From the NCBI RefSeq assembly GCF_001423085.1, contig NZ_LMNU01000001.1, positions 353,648 through 417,647 on the forward strand: a stretch of 64,000 bases of DNA, read 5' to 3'. A model generated the notes under the pieces. That model was not told the DNA's origin and ran no database searches. It saw only the letters and a list, made by a program, of their open reading frames with translations. The translations under genes were made by a program, and so were the position numbers. Below are positions 17,172 to 24,765 of this stretch, piece after piece (within the stretch, counting starts at the first letter, position 1; each line of letters starts with the position of its first letter). The DNA is from Methylobacterium sp. Leaf125. GTDB taxonomy: Bacteria > Pseudomonadota > Alphaproteobacteria > Rhizobiales > Beijerinckiaceae.

Positions 17172-17630
17172 TCAGGCCCCGATCCGGGCGAACAGCCGCG
17201 CCAGCTCGGCATCCACCGGGCCGGGCTCGGGCGCGCCGCGCCGGTAGAGCCCCTCGGCGAAGATCCGGCCCGCGCCGGCGCTGAAGAAGGTCGTGGCGAA
17301 GAGCCGGTCGAGGGCGGCGGCCCAGGCGGCGCCCTGGGCGTCGGCCGCGGCGTCCCCCTGGAGGGTGCGGGCGAGGCGGCGCAGGAGCTGCGCCTGCGCC
17401 ACCCGGCGGCGCTCCGGCGGCAGGGCGTTGGCGGCGGCGAGGTCGGCCAGGGCCGCGCGCCGGACGGAGCCGCGCCGGCGCGCCCGCAGCAGGCGGACCA
17501 GGCCGAGGACGAGGGCCGCCGTGAAGCCCAGCGCGATGGCGAGCATCACCGCGCCCTGGGCCCCGCCCGTCTCGGCGGGCAGGTGCAGGCCGCGCAACTG
17601 GTCGAGGCCCTGCGGGGCGTCGGGCGTCAC
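17172..17630 (-). CDS. DUF4381 domain protein of the MoxR/Bat operon
   Basis: A 152-residue protein starting with GTG, preceded by GGGAGAGG. It has one membrane helix (residues about 27-46, AVMLAIALGFTAALVLGLV), a basic stretch RARRRG, and a cytosolic helical part. Small proteins of this shape lie between DUF58 and BatA genes in many proteobacteria and are grouped as DUF4381. Biochemical role is unknown; position suggests a membrane partner of the MoxR-VWA machine. The 4 x 18 bp repeats lie just upstream of it. Confidence 0.7.
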   Translation of the reverse strand: MTPDAPQGLDQLRGLHLPAETGGAQGAVMLAIALGFTAALVLGLVRLLRARRRGSVRRAALADLAAANALPPERRRVAQAQLLRRLARTLQGDAAADAQGAAWAAALDRLFATTFFSAGAGRIFAEGLYRRGAPEPGPVDAELARLFARIGA

Positions 17631-17651
17631 CTGGCCTCTCCCTGTCGGCTT

Positions 17652-17723
17652 GGTCCCCGAAAGCTTCTTGGTCCCCGAGAGCTTCTGGGTCCCCGAGAGC
17701 CTGTCGGTCCCCGAGAGTTCGGC
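17652..17723. repeat. four tandem 18-bp repeats in the gap between DUF58 and DUF4381 genes
   Basis: Units start with GGTCCCCGA at 17652, 17670, 17688 and 17706. The middle units share GGTCCCCGAGAGC. The array begins three bases after the DUF58 stop and ends about 20 bases before the DUF4381 start codon, in the operon's transcribed strand. It may act as a spacer that sets translation of the downstream gene, or simply be slippage-prone sequence. Confidence 0.85.
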
Positions 17724-17726
17724 GCC

Positions 17727-18671
17727 CTACAGCATCGCATCGAGGCGCTCCATCAGCGGGGCGTAGGCCTCCGGGCCGGCCTCGACGTCGAGGCGCAGGC
17801 CCGCGATGCCGCGCTGGGCGTAGGCGACGAGGCGGGCATCGGTGCCCGCGGAGGTCCGGTCGGTCCGGCTCGCCTGCACGGTGCCGCGCCGGCCGTCCGG
17901 CGTGGCGAAGGGGTAGAAGCCCGGCGGCCGGGCGCGCTCGAAGGCGTCGCTGACCAGGACGAGGCGGATCGACAGGCGCTCGGCCATGATCGTCAGCAGG
18001 GGGTCGAAATCCGGGCCCGGAACGTCGAGGGCGCTGCCGATGACGAGGTGACCGCCCGAGGGCAGCAGGCTCTGGGCCAGGGTCAGGGCCGGCGCGAGGG
18101 GCGGATCCTCGGCGGCCCCGTCGGCCAGGGCCCGGGCATGGGCCAGTGCCAGGGCGCCGGTGAGGGCGGTCATCGCCCGCTCGCCGCCGGCCGGGCGGAC
18201 CACCACGGGCTCGCCGGCGCCCGCCGCCACGAGGCCGATGCGGCCGCCGTCGCCGACGATGCGCCAGCCGAGCAGGACCAGGGCCTCCGCGGCCGCCACC
18301 GAGCGCAGAGCGCGGCGGGTGCCGAACAGCATCGAGGGCCGGACGTCGAGGAGGAGCACCACGGCGCGGTCGCGCTCGTCGTGATGGGTGCGCACGTGCA
18401 GGATGCCGGTGCGGGCGGTGGCGTTGCGGTCGATGTGCCGGCGGTCGTCGCCCTCGGACCAGAGGCGCACGTCGTCCGGCTCGGAGCCGCGCCCGCGCCG
18501 CCGCGTCACGATCCCGCCGGGCAGGCCCGCCAGCGTCCGGGTGGCGGGGCCGGAGCCCCGCCGGGCGAGGTGGCGCAGGCCCATCAGCGCCTCCCCCGAG
18601 AGGTGGATGCCCGGCGCCCTCAGCGGGTCGCTGTCCGGCACGAGGGCGGGGGCCGGGCTCGGCACGGTCAT
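17727..18671 (-). CDS. DUF58 domain protein of the MoxR/Bat operon
   Basis: A 314-residue protein. The DUF58 core is visible around residues 60-110: a G-x-GSEPDDVRLWSEGDDRRHIDRNATARTG segment (family pattern E.R.Y..GD..R.IDW..TAR) followed by VLLLDVRPSM, a VWA-like strand with partial MIDAS. DUF58 proteins accompany MoxR ATPases and VWA proteins. The ATG is eight bases after the MoxR stop. The frame runs on upstream through the MoxR gene, but that part is only a shadow. Confidence 0.78.
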   Translation of the reverse strand: MTVPSPAPALVPDSDPLRAPGIHLSGEALMGLRHLARRGSGPATRTLAGLPGGIVTRRRGRGSEPDDVRLWSEGDDRRHIDRNATARTGILHVRTHHDERDRAVVLLLDVRPSMLFGTRRALRSVAAAEALVLLGWRIVGDGGRIGLVAAGAGEPVVVRPAGGERAMTALTGALALAHARALADGAAEDPPLAPALTLAQSLLPSGGHLVIGSALDVPGPDFDPLLTIMAERLSIRLVLVSDAFERARPPGFYPFATPDGRRGTVQASRTDRTSAGTDARLVAYAQRGIAGLRLDVEAGPEAYAPLMERLDAML

Positions 18672-18679
18672 GGTCGCTC

Positions 18680-19690
18680 TCAGAGGGCCCGCACCCGCTG
18701 GACGAGGCCGCGGATGACGCCCCGGGCCGTCTGGCCCTCGGCGGCGGCGCGCCAGGTCAGGCCGATGCGGTGGGCGAGGGCGTCGGCGGCGAGGTCCGCC
18801 ACGTCCTCCGGGATGACGTGGTCGCGGCCGTGCAGATAGGCCCGCGCCTTGCCGGCGAGCATCAGCGCCAGGGTGCCGCGCGGGGAGGCCGGGTGCTCGA
18901 TGGCGGCGCGCAGGTCCGGGGCCGCCGCGTCGGTGCGGGTGCCGGCGACCAGCCGCACGAGATAGTCCTTGAGCGCCGGGGAGACGTAGACGTTGAGGGC
19001 GGCCTCCCGGGCGGCGCGGATCTCGGCCACGGTGAGCCGCACCGGCATCGCCTCCGCGTGGTGGTTGAGCTCGCCCTCCACGAGGTCGAGGATGCGGCGC
19101 TCGGCGGCCTCGTCCGGCATCTCCACGAGGACGTGGAGGAGGAAGCGGTCGAGCTGCGCCTCGGGCAGCGGAAAGGTGCCCGCGTGCTCGATCGGGTTCT
19201 GGGTCGCCACCACCATGAACGGGTCGGGCAGGGCATGGGTGTGGCCCGAGACCGTGATCTGACCCTCGGCCATGGCCTCGAGCAGGGCCGACTGCACCTT
19301 CGGCGGCGCACGGTTCACCTCGTCGACGAGGACGAGGGAGTGGAACAGGGGGCCGGGCAGGAATTCGAAGTCGCCGGCATCCTGGCGCCACACCGTGGTG
19401 CCGGTCAGGTCGGCGGGCATCAGGTCGGGGGTGCACTGGATGCGGGCGAAGCTGCCGTCGAGCCCGTCCGACAGGCGCTTGACCGCGCGGGTCTTGGCGA
19501 GGCCGGGAGCGCCCTCGATGAGGAGGTGGCCGCCGGTGAGGAGGCCGATGAGGAGGCGCTCGACCATCGCGTCGGCGCCGATGAGCCCGTGCAGAAGGCC
19601 GTCGCGGAGCGCGAGGACACGGCCACGCAGGGCGGCGTCCACGGGCGGGGCGCCGGTCGCCGGCCGTTCGGCGAGGGCCGCGCCGCTCAT
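18680..19690 (-). CDS. MoxR-family AAA+ ATPase
   Basis: AAA+ chaperone of 336 residues, first main gene of the Bat operon. Walker A GAPGLAKT is at residues 60-67, Walker B is LVLVDEVNRAP, followed by the family's sensor 1 VVATQNPIEHAGTFPLPEAQLDRF. MoxR proteins are thought to activate or assemble partner complexes through VWA proteins. A related cluster (mxaR-S-A-C-K-L) matures methanol dehydrogenase in Methylobacterium, but this operon has the gene order of the general Bat locus, including BatD and DUF4381, and no mxa structural genes are near. No good ribosome site precedes its ATG, which overlaps a tiny upstream frame (see 19687-19761). Confidence 0.88.
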   Translation of the reverse strand: MSGAALAERPATGAPPVDAALRGRVLALRDGLLHGLIGADAMVERLLIGLLTGGHLLIEGAPGLAKTRAVKRLSDGLDGSFARIQCTPDLMPADLTGTTVWRQDAGDFEFLPGPLFHSLVLVDEVNRAPPKVQSALLEAMAEGQITVSGHTHALPDPFMVVATQNPIEHAGTFPLPEAQLDRFLLHVLVEMPDEAAERRILDLVEGELNHHAEAMPVRLTVAEIRAAREAALNVYVSPALKDYLVRLVAGTRTDAAAPDLRAAIEHPASPRGTLALMLAGKARAYLHGRDHVIPEDVADLAADALAHRIGLTWRAAAEGQTARGVIRGLVQRVRAL

Positions 19691-19761
19691 GCGGAACGGC
19701 TCGCGCCGGCCGAACGGATCGCCCGGATCGTCTCAGGGGCAGGAACGGTGGGCCGGTCCAT
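19687..19761 (-). CDS. possible 24-residue leader peptide coupled to the MoxR gene
   Basis: A short frame starts with ATG after a good GAGGAG at a spacing of about six bases and ends with TGA inside the ATGA that starts the MoxR gene. The MoxR start itself has no visible Shine-Dalgarno sequence, so ribosomes finishing this peptide could reinitiate there. The peptide (MDRPTVPAPETIRAIRS at its start) has no recognised features. It could be a real regulatory leader or chance; the strong ribosome site is the main support. Confidence 0.35.
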   Translation of the reverse strand: MDRPTVPAPETIRAIRSAGASRSA

Positions 19762-20020
19762 GCGCGTCTCCTCGGTGGCATTCTTATGGTGCGGATTCTT
19801 GAGCGACCCGCAGCGTTCGGGTGTGCCCGCTGCGCGGGGCGGGCGTCAATCCCGCCCCGACATCCGCGAGGCCGCAGGGCGAGCGCCCGGGCGCCCGGCC
19901 CGGACACGACTTCGCGCACGGATATTAATCGCTCACGGATCTTGGGCGCGGGTCGCATCGACGTTCGAGGCCCTCCAGCGAGCGCGGAACGCCGGCGCAT
20001 CCCGTTCCTCCGCGAGCGGC

Positions 20021-20077
20021 GCTTCTCTCCGCCAGCGGGGCTTCCCTCCGCCAGCAGGGCTTCCCTTTGCCAGCAGG
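20021..20077. repeat. three tandem 19-bp repeats in the 380-base gap before brnT
   Basis: Units of the form GCTTCCCTCCGCCAGCAGG start at 20021, 20040 and 20059, with one to four differences; a partial fourth follows. They lie between the divergently read MoxR operon (leader start at 19761) and brnT (20142). The remainder of the gap, 19762-20020, shows no gene; it must hold the promoter of the MoxR operon. The AT-rich TATTCTTGTACATT just before brnT is likely its promoter. Confidence 0.75.
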
Positions 20078-20141
20078 GCTTCGACGACCGCCCCGGCTGT
20101 TCCGTCTTCCCGCATTGTCCATATTCTTGTACATTCGCGGG

Positions 20142-20432
20142 ATGGGTGAGCGCGATCGGACGATCTGGGACGATCAGAAATGCGCCGCGAACCTTCGGCT
20201 CCGATCCATTGATTTCGCCGGTCTCGATGAGGCCTTCGATGGACGTTTCTGTCTGATCCGTGAGGACAGGCGATATGACTACGGCGAATCACGCTTCAAC
20301 ATGATCGTCGCCCTCAACGACGTCATCCTGAACATCACCTTCACGCCGCGCGGCGGTAAGCAGCGGATCATCTCCGCCCGTCCTGCGAACCGAGTGGAAA
20401 GGAGATTGTACAATGCCCGACAGGAAGGCTGA
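20142..20432 (+). CDS. brnT: BrnT family toxin of a type II toxin-antitoxin system
   Basis: BrnT is a RelE-like ribonuclease that stops translation under stress. The 96-residue product shows the family frame: TIWDDQKCAANLRLRSIDF near the start (usual pattern WD..KA..N..KH.V.F), DYGESRF in the middle (usual E.R), and a C-terminal RIISARPANRVERRLYNA (usual RIISAR.A...E...Y). The His commonly seen in the N-terminal KHG is missing here, so activity should be checked. brnA starts 20 bases before its stop. TTGTACA occurs just upstream and again at the brnA start, a likely operator pair. The start used follows from the family N-terminus; a TTG start 75 bases earlier is possible but unlikely. Confidence 0.85.
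   Translation: MGERDRTIWDDQKCAANLRLRSIDFAGLDEAFDGRFCLIREDRRYDYGESRFNMIVALNDVILNITFTPRGGKQRIISARPANRVERRLYNARQEG
20405..20414. promoter_or_regulatory. palindrome ATTGTACAAT overlapping the brnA start codon
   Basis: A perfect 10-base palindrome whose last two bases are the first two of the brnA ATG. Its core TTGTACA recurs at 20129-20135 upstream of brnT. BrnTA operons are repressed by the BrnA ribbon-helix-helix antitoxin, so these are candidate BrnA sites. Confidence 0.4.
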
Positions 20433-20718
20433 TCAGGCTTTGCACGACAAGACGGATTGGGCCCGGCTCAAGACGCTTTCCGACGATGAGATCGAGCGGA
20501 TGGCCGATGCGGATCCCGACAACCCTGCAACTCTCGATCCGGATGAATGGGCTCACGCCACGATCCGTCTGCCCTCTCCGAAGATGTCGATTCACGCGAG
20601 CTTCGATCGTGATGTGGTCGATTTCTTCAAGCAGGACGGTCGCGGCTACCAGACGCGCATGAATGCGGTGCTGCGGCGCTACATGGAGGCCCAGCAGGTC
20701 GCGAAGACAAAGGCTTAG
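20413..20718 (+). CDS. brnA: BrnA family antitoxin
   Basis: Antitoxin and repressor of the brnTA pair, 101 residues. The C-terminal half has the ribbon-helix-helix DNA-binding fold of BrnA: a strand with SIHASFDRDVVDFFKQ, then GRGYQTRMNAVLRRYMEA (family pattern G.GYQTRIN.VLR.Y). The N-terminal half is charged and would cover the toxin. It overlaps brnT by 20 bases, so toxin and antitoxin are co-translated with the toxin first, the usual order for this family. The AT content of both genes is a little above that of their neighbours, which fits a mobile module. Confidence 0.88.
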   Translation: MPDRKADQALHDKTDWARLKTLSDDEIERMADADPDNPATLDPDEWAHATIRLPSPKMSIHASFDRDVVDFFKQDGRGYQTRMNAVLRRYMEAQQVAKTKA

Positions 20719-20798
20719 GGAAGAGCCGGCGCCCCGGGATTTCGCGAACCGCCGCCCCGCCCCGTGCGTTCCCCGGGCCCCTGCCGGAGGCGCCGTCC

Positions 20799-21698
20799 GT
20801 GACCACCGATCTCTTTCCCCGCTTCGCCGCCCCCTGGATCGACATCCCGGCCGGCCGCTTCTTCGCCCGCATCGGCGGGCCGGAAGACGGGAGTCCGGTG
20901 CTGCTCCTCCACGGCTTTCCGCAGAGCCATGCCTGCTGGCACCGGATCGCCCCGGCCCTCGCCGAGCGCCACCGCGTGATCTGCCTCGACCTCAAGGGCT
21001 ACGGCTGGTCGGCCGCCCCCGAGGGCGACCCGCGCCACGCGGCCTACGCCAAGCGCACCCTCGCGGCCGAGGTGGTGGCGCTGATGGAATCCCTCGGCCA
21101 TGTCCACTTCGCCCTCGTGGGGCACGACCGGGGCGCCCGCATCGGCTACCGCCTCGCCCTCGACGAGCCGGGGCGGATCGCCCGGCTGGCCCTCCTCGAC
21201 ATCCTGCCGACCCTGGTCCAGTGGGAGCGGATCGAGGCCAACCCCCGCAAGCCCTCGCACTGGCACTTCCTGGCCGAGGCCGCGCCGGGCCCGGAACAGG
21301 CCATCGGCCGCGACCCGGATGCCTATTTCGAGGGGCTGCTGCGCGACTGGAGCGGAGACGGGTCCCTCGAGGCCTTCGCGCCCGCCGCCCTGCATCTCTA
21401 CCGGCAGGCCTGGGGCGTGCCCGAGCGCATCCAGGCCTTCTGCGAGGATTATCGGGCGGGGGCCACCCGCGACCGGGAGGCCGATCTCGCCGACCTCGCC
21501 GCCGGCCGCCGGCTCGCCTGCCCGACCCTGATCCTCACCGGCGACAGTTATCTCGACCGCAGCACCGAGACGCCCCTGGCCGCCTGGCAGCGCACCTTCG
21601 CGCCGGGCGCCGTCGCCGCGGAGGTCACGTCCGGCCATTTCCTGGCCGAGGAGAACCCCGCCGCGACCCTGGCGGCCCTGCAGGCCTTCCTGGCGTGA
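20799..21698 (+). CDS. haloacetate (fluoroacetate) dehalogenase-type alpha/beta hydrolase
   Basis: The 299-residue alpha/beta hydrolase matches haloacetate dehalogenases such as Rhodopseudomonas RPA1163 closely in its active site. Nucleophile Asp110 with Arg111 and Arg114 lies in VGHDRGARIGYR, a second Asp134 in LLDILPT, the halide pocket as His154/Trp155 in PSHWHFLAE and Tyr218 in CEDYRAG, and catalytic His280 in TSGHFLAEE. The oxyanion segment HGFPQSH has Phe40. These numbers are the same as or one off those I recall for RPA1163. The predicted reaction is hydrolysis of haloacetate to glycolate and halide. GTG start with GGAGG eight bases upstream. The last six codons are part of a 31-bp tandem repeat. 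Epoxide hydrolase activity is the main alternative. Confidence 0.8.
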   Translation: MTTDLFPRFAAPWIDIPAGRFFARIGGPEDGSPVLLLHGFPQSHACWHRIAPALAERHRVICLDLKGYGWSAAPEGDPRHAAYAKRTLAAEVVALMESLGHVHFALVGHDRGARIGYRLALDEPGRIARLALLDILPTLVQWERIEANPRKPSHWHFLAEAAPGPEQAIGRDPDAYFEGLLRDWSGDGSLEAFAPAALHLYRQAWGVPERIQAFCEDYRAGATRDREADLADLAAGRRLACPTLILTGDSYLDRSTETPLAAWQRTFAPGAVAAEVTSGHFLAEENPAATLAALQAFLA

Positions 21699-21801
21699 GC
21701 CGGCGGGTCTGCAAGCCTTCCTGGCGTGAGCCGGCGGGTCTGCAAGCCTTCCTGGCGTGAGCCGGCGGCCCTGCAAGCCTTCCTGGCGTGAGCCGGCGGC
21801 T
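21678..21801. repeat. four tandem 31-bp repeats straddling the dehalogenase stop codon
   Basis: Units start at 21678, 21709, 21740 and 21771; they begin CTGCARGCCTTCCTGGCGTG and end AGCCGGCGGNN. The first unit contains the last codons (LQAFLA) and the stop of the dehalogenase gene; the others are near-identical copies after the stop, differing at one to three bases. There are no spacers, so it is not a CRISPR array. Each copy carries the TGA. The unit is not a multiple of three. Confidence 0.9.
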
Positions 21802-22148
21802 CTGCCGGCAGAACGGCGTATTCGTTCGCAGCCGGAGCCTCAGCTGTCTGATCCGCGCTCGCATGCGCGCTGTATTCCGCCGTACTGGGAGGCAGACGGC
21901 AGGGTTTCGAGCCTTTCGCTCGCCGCAATGCGCGGCCTGTCTGGGAGCGCGATTGATGAGCGATCCGCGCGCCGGGTCGAAAAAAACCTCGGAATACAAC
22001 CAGAACGTCGCGGAATTTCGATCATCGGTCGCAAGATTTGAATACGTTAATCATTATTTCAGGGCTCTCTCACGAAAATGTGAGCACGACGCCGCGTCCC
22101 TGAGAGACCGATCAAGGTCCCGCGCCGGCGCCGTCCACGGGGGCCGCC
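21802..22148. other. 347-base intergenic region before the chemoreceptor gene
   Basis: No convincing gene. The right half becomes AT-rich for this genome (21975-22060), including a run of seven A followed by CCTCGG at 21980-21992 and AATACGTTAATCATTATTTC near 22040. This is probably the promoter region of the chemoreceptor gene at 22149. A very similar 23-base block (CGCCGGG-N3-A7-CCTCGG) recurs at 50812-50834. Confidence 0.4.
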
Positions 22149-23840
22149 ATGCGCGCATTCAACGATCTCAAACTTCTGGGAAAGCTCGCTCTTCCGAGCC
22201 TGATCCTCATCCTCGTGGCGGTCGGGCTGGTGGTCCTGGCCCGCGCCAGCCTCGCCACCCTCGCGCAGAACACGACCCAGATCGTCGATGTCCGCGCCAC
22301 CCGGCTCTCCGTGGCCCAGCAACTCGCCCTGGCCGTGGATGAGGCGGTGATCGCCGAGAAGAACACCATCATCGAGACCGACGCCGCGCTGATGCAGCAG
22401 GATTTCGCCCATTACCAGGCGAGCCGCAAAGCCGCGCTGGAGGCCAACGACCGCCTGATCACCCTCGCCGACACCGCGGAACGCCGGGGAATCCTGCAGG
22501 GCGTCCGCAGCGACCTCGCGGCGTTCTTCGCCGTCGCCGACCGCTCCATCGCCCTCGGCCTGCGCAACGAGAACGAAGCGGCCGCCCGGATCTCGAAGCT
22601 GGAGGTCCGCCCGGCCCGGCTCAAGATCGCCCAGAGCGTGGCGACCCGCGTCGCCTCGAACCTGCGCGACCTCGAGACCGCCAAGCAGGCGGCGACCGAG
22701 ACGGCCGAGAGCGCCACGCGCACCCTCATCGTCACCGCCATCCTGGGTCTCGGCTTCGCGGTCGGCCTGCTCGCGCTGATCACCCTCTACGGCGTCACCC
22801 GCCCGCTCGCCGCCATGACGGCGGCGATGGGCCGCCTCGCGGCCGGCGACCTCGCGGTGGCGGTGTCGGGCACCGCGCGGCGGGACGAGGTCGGCCTCCT
22901 GGCCCGCTCGCTCCAGGTCTTCAAGGACAACGCCCTGGAGGCCCGTCGCCTCGCCGAGGCGCAGGCGGCCGAGGACGCCGCCAAGATGCGCCGGGCCCAG
23001 CGCCTCGACGCCCTGACACGCGCCTTCGAGAGCAACGTCTCGGTCCTGACCCAGGGCCTGGCGGGCGCCGCCACCGAGATGGAGGCCACGGCCCAGTCGA
23101 TGAGCAGCGTCGCCGGCCAGACCAACCAGCAGACCGTGATCGTCGCGGGCGCCGCCGAGCAGACCTCCGCCAACGTCCAGACGGTGGCGGCGGCCAGCGA
23201 GGAGATGTCGGCCTCGGTGCAGGAGATCGTGAGCCAGGTCAGCCTGTCGGCCCGCATCGCCGACCAGGCGGTGGAGAATGCCCAGCGGACCGACGCCACC
23301 GTGCGCCGCCTCGCCGGCACCACCGAGCGCATCGGCACCTTCGTCGAGGTGATCTCCAGCATCGCCGCGCAGACCAACCTGCTGGCGCTGAACGCCACCA
23401 TCGAGGCGGCCCGCGCCGGCGATGCCGGCCGGGGCTTCGCCGTCGTCGCCTCCGAGGTGAAGGAACTGGCCGGGCAGACCGCGAAGGCCACGGGGGAGAT
23501 CGGCGAGCGCATCACCGAGATCCGGACCGCGACCCAGGAGGCCGTCGGCGACATCGAGGCCATCAGCCGGATCATCGCCGAGATGTCGCGCTACGCCGCC
23601 TCCATCGCCGCCGCCATGGAGGAGCAGGGGGCCGCGACCCAGGAGATCACCCGCAACGTGCAGGAGGCGGCGCGCGGCACCGAGGAGGTGACCACCAACA
23701 TCGCCGGCGTGCGCGACGGCGCCGGCCAGACGGGGGCGGCCGCCTCGCAGGTGCTCAGCGCCGCCCAGGAACTCGCCCGGCACTCCGAGAACCTGACGCG
23801 CGAGGTCGGCGGATTCCTCGCCGACGTGAAGGCCGCCTGA
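22149..23840 (+). CDS. methyl-accepting chemotaxis protein
   Basis: Transmembrane chemoreceptor of 563 residues. Helix TM1 spans about 13-31, a periplasmic helical sensor about 32-190, TM2 about 192-214, a HAMP domain about 215-268, and the signalling domain about 290-560. The conserved hairpin tip reads [25 protein letters not shown], where CheA and CheW bind. The sensor has the all-helical look of a four-helix bundle. The ligand is unknown. No che genes are near, so it works with a chemosensory cluster elsewhere. The upstream gap is AT-rich and should hold its promoter. Confidence 0.93.
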   Translation: MRAFNDLKLLGKLALPSLILILVAVGLVVLARASLATLAQNTTQIVDVRATRLSVAQQLALAVDEAVIAEKNTIIETDAALMQQDFAHYQASRKAALEANDRLITLADTAERRGILQGVRSDLAAFFAVADRSIALGLRNENEAAARISKLEVRPARLKIAQSVATRVASNLRDLETAKQAATETAESATRTLIVTAILGLGFAVGLLALITLYGVTRPLAAMTAAMGRLAAGDLAVAVSGTARRDEVGLLARSLQVFKDNALEARRLAEAQAAEDAAKMRRAQRLDALTRAFESNVSVLTQGLAGAATEMEATAQSMSSVAGQTNQQTVIVAGAAEQTSANVQTVAAASEEMSASVQEIVSQVSLSARIADQAVENAQRTDATVRRLAGTTERIGTFVEVISSIAAQTNLLALNATIEAARAGDAGRGFAVVASEVKELAGQTAKATGEIGERITEIRTATQEAVGDIEAISRIIAEMSRYAASIAAAMEEQGAATQEITRNVQEAARGTEEVTTNIAGVRDGAGQTGAAASQVLSAAQELARHSENLTREVGGFLADVKAA

Positions 23841-24012
23841 GCGGGCCCGGGGGGACGGCGCCGCTCGTCGCGCGATCTCGCCGGCGATCTCCAGGGTTGA
23901 CGCCCCTGGCGGTTGGCGGGAAGGAGAACCCAACCCTTCAGACGGATGCGCGGCCCCTCCCGGGAGCGGGACGGGGCCGCGGCCGCCGCCCGCACGAGAG
24001 CGAACCCCGCGC

Positions 24013-24714
24013 ATGACGACCTCCTTCCTGCCGATCGACCGCGCCGTGATCGCCCGCGAGGCGGCCAAGATGCTGCTCGAGATCAAGGCGGTGCACTTCT
24101 ACCAGGAGAAGCCCTTCACCTTCACCTCGGGCTGGGCGAGCCCGGTCTACATCGACTGCCGCAAGATCATCTCGTACCCGCGCCTGCGCTCCACCCTGAA
24201 CGACTTCGCGGCCGCCACCATCGTGCGCGACATCGGCTACGAGTCGATCACCCACGTGGCCGGCGGCGAGACCGCCGGCATCCCCTTCGCGGCCTGGATC
24301 TCCGACCGGCTGATGCTGCCGATGCAGTACGTGCGCAAGAAGGCCAAGGGCTTCGGCCGCAACGCCCAGATCGAGGGCGAGGTGGTGGAGGGCGCCAGGA
24401 CCCTGCTGGTGGAGGACCTCGCCACCGACGGGCGCAGCAAGGCGCTGTTCTGCAAGGCCCTGCGCGATGCCGGCGCCCAGGTCGACCACTGCTTCGTGAT
24501 GTTCTTCTACGACATCTTCCCCAACAGCCGCGAACTCATGGCCGACCTCGGCGTCCAGCTGCACTACCTCACCACCTGGTGGGACGTGCTGGCGGTGGCC
24601 AAGGAGAGCGGCCATTTCGACCCCAAGATCCTCGCCGAGGTCGAGAGCTTCCTGCACGAGCCCGCCAAGTGGTCGGCGGCGCATGGCGGCATCTCCGACT
24701 ACCCGCAGGCCTGA
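24013..24714 (+). CDS. pyrE: orotate phosphoribosyltransferase
   Basis: Converts orotate and PRPP to orotidine monophosphate in pyrimidine synthesis. The 233-residue protein has [13 protein letters not shown] near residue 38, typical of the alphaproteobacterial form, and the PRPP-binding motif [13 protein letters not shown] near 135. It stands 172 bases after the chemoreceptor gene and is followed by an MgtC-type gene in the same direction, with no other pyr genes near. Confidence 0.94.
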   Translation: MTTSFLPIDRAVIAREAAKMLLEIKAVHFYQEKPFTFTSGWASPVYIDCRKIISYPRLRSTLNDFAAATIVRDIGYESITHVAGGETAGIPFAAWISDRLMLPMQYVRKKAKGFGRNAQIEGEVVEGARTLLVEDLATDGRSKALFCKALRDAGAQVDHCFVMFFYDIFPNSRELMADLGVQLHYLTTWWDVLAVAKESGHFDPKILAEVESFLHEPAKWSAAHGGISDYPQA

Positions 24715-24765
24715 TCCCGGTCGCGCCGTCATGGTCCCGTCATGGGACCGCGTCAGGGCAGGACG

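Noticed and set aside
16407..18839. Plus-strand open frame of 810 codons across the VWA, DUF4381 and DUF58 genes
   Set aside because: Spans several gene boundaries of the opposite strand and encodes His/Gly/Glu/Gln-rich low-complexity sequence, typical of a shadow of GC-rich genes.
18680..19690. mxaR of the methanol dehydrogenase cluster
   Set aside because: The ATPase is of the MoxR family, but neighbours (DUF4381, two Bat VWA proteins, TPR, BatD) are those of the general Bat operon and no mxaF/J/G/I genes are near.
21678..21801. CRISPR-like array
   Set aside because: Units are directly adjacent without unique spacers, and no cas genes are present. It is a plain tandem repeat.
22059..24086. 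Minus-strand open frame of 675 codons over the chemoreceptor gene
   Set aside because: Covers the antisense of a complete chemoreceptor and the start of pyrE; no protein features.
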